6,796 nt of DNA. It comes from Nitrososphaeraceae archaeon (GTDB lineage Archaea; Thermoproteota; Nitrososphaeria; Nitrososphaerales; Nitrososphaeraceae). Location: assembly GCA_025937665.1 (NCBI GenBank), contig JAICQW010000095.1, forward strand, positions 1 through 6,796, written 5' to 3'. Position 1 is the stretch's first letter. Every line of letters starts with the position of its first letter. The notes below the pieces were generated by a model. It did no database searches. It was not told the DNA's origin and worked only from the letters and a program-made list of their open reading frames with translations. Positions 5,040 through 6,796 of this stretch are shown here, in pieces. The position numbers and the translations under genes are program-made.

Positions 5040-5606
5040 GTGAATTATACGTCGAACATAAAGATAGCGGTAGTTGCACTATTTGCAATAGTAATGTCCA
5101 CTTCGACAATGATAGCAATAGCTCAAACTGCTGAAGGACATGGAGTTCAAGCTCAGCTTCAAAGCAGATTCGTAAGAATCCAAGATGAAGCTTTCTCAGC
5201 ACAAACATTGAATACAGGAGATCAGCTGGTTGTGACTGGAAATCTACAAAGTCTTGTAAATAAACCACTGAGAGCATGGTTGTCACTTTTCAGTGAATCA
5301 ACAAATGCTGGTAACAGATGGGAGTTTATAGCAAGAGATCCTCCAGGAAACATATTCGATATTCCTCCACAAGGAACAATTCCGTACTCAATTACTGCAA
5401 AAGCTCTTGAACCAGGTGTTTACCATGTTCATACACAGTTGAATGTCGAACATGTAGGTCCTGGACTTGGACCTGGTCAAACTATACAAGTTTCCGGACC
5501 AGCAATATTGAAACCAGTTCCGTGGGGCAATGTGTGGTATCAGGTAATACTGATTGGTGCTGGACTTGGAGTAACGTTTGCAACAAGACCGTGGCAAGTA
5601 ATTTAA
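5040..5606 (+). CDS. amoB: Ammonia monooxygenase subunit B, archaeal type
   Basis: This 188-residue protein is the subunit of ammonia monooxygenase that exposes a copper-binding cupredoxin domain on the outer face of the membrane. It has an N-terminal hydrophobic segment (about 7-28), a soluble domain, and a C-terminal membrane helix (about 168-182). H34, H129 and H131 (GHG near the N-terminus and VYHVHTQ) correspond to H33, H137 and H139, which bind copper in bacterial PmoB. A signal-peptidase-like site AEG|HG would leave H34 as the mature N-terminus, as in PmoB. The protein is about half the length of bacterial AmoB/PmoB, as in other archaea, where the second cupredoxin domain is missing. 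The longest open frame begins at TTG 5016, giving 196 residues; I prefer GTG 5040 because of the TATA box and because the upstream residues are not signal-like. It is transcribed away from amoX/amoA and converges on the TFB gene. Confidence 0.96.
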   Translation: MNYTSNIKIAVVALFAIVMSTSTMIAIAQTAEGHGVQAQLQSRFVRIQDEAFSAQTLNTGDQLVVTGNLQSLVNKPLRAWLSLFSESTNAGNRWEFIARDPPGNIFDIPPQGTIPYSITAKALEPGVYHVHTQLNVEHVGPGLGPGQTIQVSGPAILKPVPWGNVWYQVILIGAGLGVTFATRPWQVI

Positions 5607-5617
5607 AAAAATCCACT

Positions 5618-5646
5618 ATTTTTTATCTATTTTTTTAGTTCTTTTA
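5618..5646 (+). terminator. amoB: T-rich terminator-like tract after amoB
   Basis: Starting 12 bases past the amoB stop, the plus strand has three T runs (six, seven and four T) separated by short spacers, a typical archaeal intrinsic terminator. The opposite strand of the same 96-bp convergent gap carries T-rich stretches at 5672-5683 and 5696-5702 that would serve the TFB gene. Confidence 0.6.
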
Positions 5647-5671
5647 TTAAGTAACTATTTGTTAAGGTTTC

Positions 5672-5702
5672 AAAAACGAAAAAGTACAGATGTATAAAAA
5701 AA
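5672..5702 (-). terminator. T-rich terminator-like tract after the TFB gene
   Basis: On the minus strand, immediately past the TFB stop, there is a run of seven T followed about 12 bases later by TTTTTCGTTTTT. No hairpin is needed in archaea. It faces the amoB terminator, so the two convergent transcripts are insulated. Confidence 0.5.
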
Positions 5703-6617
5703 TTATAGTTTTAGATGTATCTTTAATCCTTTGTACCTATTTCTTGTGGTTACTTCCGTTACCCCAGCAGCTTCTGCCACATCTTTTTGAGTTTTATTTT
5801 CACCATTCATTACACAAGCTACATACAAAGCAGCGGCAGCTAATCCCATAGGATCCTTTCCTGCAGAGATTTTGCCCTGTTCAGCTTTTTTCAATATCTC
5901 CAAAGCTTTTCTTTTAGTTTTTTCAGAAAGTCCTGACTTGCTTGCAATTCGTGCTACACATTTGACAGGATCTACGACAGGCATTTTTAAGTCAAGTTCT
6001 CTTATTAATAGTCTATAACATCGGGCTACGTCTTTCTTCTTGATGTTACTTGCATGAGCAATGTCCTTTAGTGTTCTCGGAGTCTCGGTGTCCCTACAGG
6101 CAGCATAAAGTGCGGCAGCCACCAAGGCGGAAATTGATCTTCCTCTAACAAGTCCTTTCTCAAGTGCTTTTCTGTACACATATGCAGCTTTTTCGATAAC
6201 AGCATCGCCTACTGCGAGCTTATCTTTTAGCCTATCCAATTCGCTAAAGGCTTGTCTAAAATTACGATCTACTGGTTCATGTACTTGACTTCTACTATCC
6301 CAGGTTCTTAACCTCTCAATAGTACTTTTCATGGATGCGGAGAGTGGCTTTCCGGAGGCATCCTTATCAACAGGTCCAATTATTGTAGCGAGTCCCATAT
6401 CATGCATAGCAAGAGATGTTGGAATGCCAGCACGACTGCGATCTTCATGCTCTTCCTTTGAAAAAGCTCTCCATTCTGGACCAGTTTCCTCAATACGTTC
6501 TGTAACTACAAATCCGCAATTGCCACAAAACATTTCTCCACTTGAATTATCTGTGACCATTGGACCTTTTCCGCACCTTGGACAGCGGTCACTAAATAAA
6601 GAAATATCTTTAACCAA
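5703..6617 (-). CDS. tfb: Transcription initiation factor IIB (TFB)
   Basis: This 304-residue protein is the archaeal homologue of TFIIB. It binds TBP on the TATA box, contacts the B-recognition element, and brings in RNA polymerase. An N-terminal zinc ribbon has C12, C15, C31 and C34 (RCPRCGKG and FCGNCGFV), followed by the B-reader/linker region (GPEWRAFSKEE, about 46-56). Two cyclin-fold repeats follow, about 118-210 and 216-303. The second ends in a helix-turn-helix (TQKDVAEAAGVTEVTTRNRY) that in this family reads the B-recognition element. Length is normal for TFB. The frame opens at TTG 6617; no ATG or GTG occurs upstream before a stop at 6669-6671, and the next in-frame methionine is inside the zinc ribbon, so TTG is the probable start. 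GGGG, eight bases upstream, could act as a weak ribosome site. Thaumarchaeal genomes usually encode several TFBs; which paralogue this is cannot be told here. Confidence 0.95.
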   Translation of the reverse strand: MVKDISLFSDRCPRCGKGPMVTDNSSGEMFCGNCGFVVTERIEETGPEWRAFSKEEHEDRSRAGIPTSLAMHDMGLATIIGPVDKDASGKPLSASMKSTIERLRTWDSRSQVHEPVDRNFRQAFSELDRLKDKLAVGDAVIEKAAYVYRKALEKGLVRGRSISALVAAALYAACRDTETPRTLKDIAHASNIKKKDVARCYRLLIRELDLKMPVVDPVKCVARIASKSGLSEKTKRKALEILKKAEQGKISAGKDPMGLAAAALYVACVMNGENKTQKDVAEAAGVTEVTTRNRYKGLKIHLKL

Positions 6618-6635
6618 TTCTAATACCCCACAAAA

Positions 6636-6646
6636 ATTGTGACAAT
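6636..6646. repeat. Short inverted repeat ATTGT-G-ACAAT near the TFB transcript start
   Basis: The dyad has 5-bp arms and a single central base, and lies between the presumed TATA box (6656-6664) and the TTG start, overlapping or next to the expected transcript start. An operator for control of tfb is conceivable, but arms this short are weak evidence. Confidence 0.25.
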
Positions 6647-6655
6647 GTTTGTTTC

Positions 6656-6664
6656 TTATATTTA
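6656..6664 (-). promoter_or_regulatory. Probable TATA box of the TFB gene
   Basis: The minus strand reads TAAATATAA, centred about 43 bp before the TTG start. Transcription would start near 6633 and give a leader of about 16 bases, long enough to include the GGGG at 6626-6629. A second A/T-rich candidate (TATATA near 6678-6684) lies farther upstream. Confidence 0.4.
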
Positions 6665-6796
6665 TGTTTTATTCTCATATATATGCATTGTCGTAAATAA
6701 TTCGGAGTCGGTGATATATAGAGGAAAATTTAGAAGTTTTCCAAAGTAGACCTCGATTTTGTGCTATTTTTGTCTGGTTTATAGGAGAACTATTAA
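6665..6796 (+). promoter_or_regulatory. Upstream region of an unseen rightward gene (tentative)
   Basis: No gene lies in these bases. They contain TATA-like stretches at about 6713-6720 (GATATATA) and 6777-6783 (GTTTATA), an inverted repeat GGAAAA-8-TTTTCC (6723-6742), and a purine-rich AGGAGA at 6783-6788 near the edge. Together these suggest the promoter or leader of a plus-strand gene that starts just beyond the window, divergent from tfb. Nothing downstream can be seen. Confidence 0.3.

Noticed and set aside
6331..6642. 103-codon plus-strand frame antisense to TFB
   Set aside because: Complement of the zinc-ribbon and linker region of TFB, with no independent support.
6723..6742. Inverted repeat GGAAAA-8-TTTTCC at the right end as an operator
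   Set aside because: Six-base arms with free spacing are expected several times in a window of this size and composition; noted only as part of the upstream region.
1..6796. CRISPR array, insertion sequence, tRNA or rRNA
   Set aside because: No regularly spaced repeats, no transposase frame or terminal repeats, and no cloverleaf or rRNA-like segment was seen by eye on either strand.

Overview
The window is a piece of an ammonia-oxidising archaeon (Thaumarchaeota / Nitrososphaeria). The diagnostic genes are archaeal-type ammonia monooxygenase subunits amoA, amoX and amoB, beside an archaeal transcription factor B (TFB) and archaeal TATA-box promoters. The amo layout (amoA downstream of amoX, amoB divergent, no amoC within reach) resembles the group I.1b soil lineage (Nitrososphaerales) rather than the compact amoA-X-C-B cluster of marine Nitrosopumilus. 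The low GC content makes a Nitrosocosmicus-like member plausible, but the genus is inference.

Layout, left to right. At 2-133 (+) is the C-terminal end of an unidentified, probably coiled-coil protein. A 243-bp convergent spacer follows. Next are two overlapping minus-strand genes for a 2-oxoacid:ferredoxin oxidoreductase: a fused gamma-alpha subunit (1329-3287) and a beta subunit (377-1342). Upstream of them, at 3351-3500 (-), is a 49-residue protein with nine cysteines. Then come amoA (3665-4315, -) and amoX (4523-4840, -), and across a 199-bp divergent spacer amoB (5040-5606, +). A TFB gene (5703-6617, -) converges on amoB. The last 179 bp hold the TFB promoter and probably the promoter or leader of a rightward gene beyond the edge.

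How they work together. AmoA and AmoB, with an AmoC encoded elsewhere, form the membrane copper monooxygenase that oxidises ammonia to hydroxylamine; AmoX is an accessory membrane subunit. The oxidoreductase links 2-oxoacids and CoA thioesters to ferredoxin in central carbon metabolism. TFB recruits RNA polymerase to TATA/BRE promoters. Several genes carry their own TATA box about 28-30 bp before the preferred start codon, which suggests separate, mostly leaderless transcripts rather than one amo operon. Several starts are not ATG (TTG, GTG), and for three genes the preferred start differs from the longest open frame.

No mobile elements, CRISPR, tRNA or rRNA were seen. The least explained items are the cysteine-rich mini-protein, the seven-glycine tract in AmoX, and the inverted repeats in the amoX-amoA and amoX-amoB spacers.
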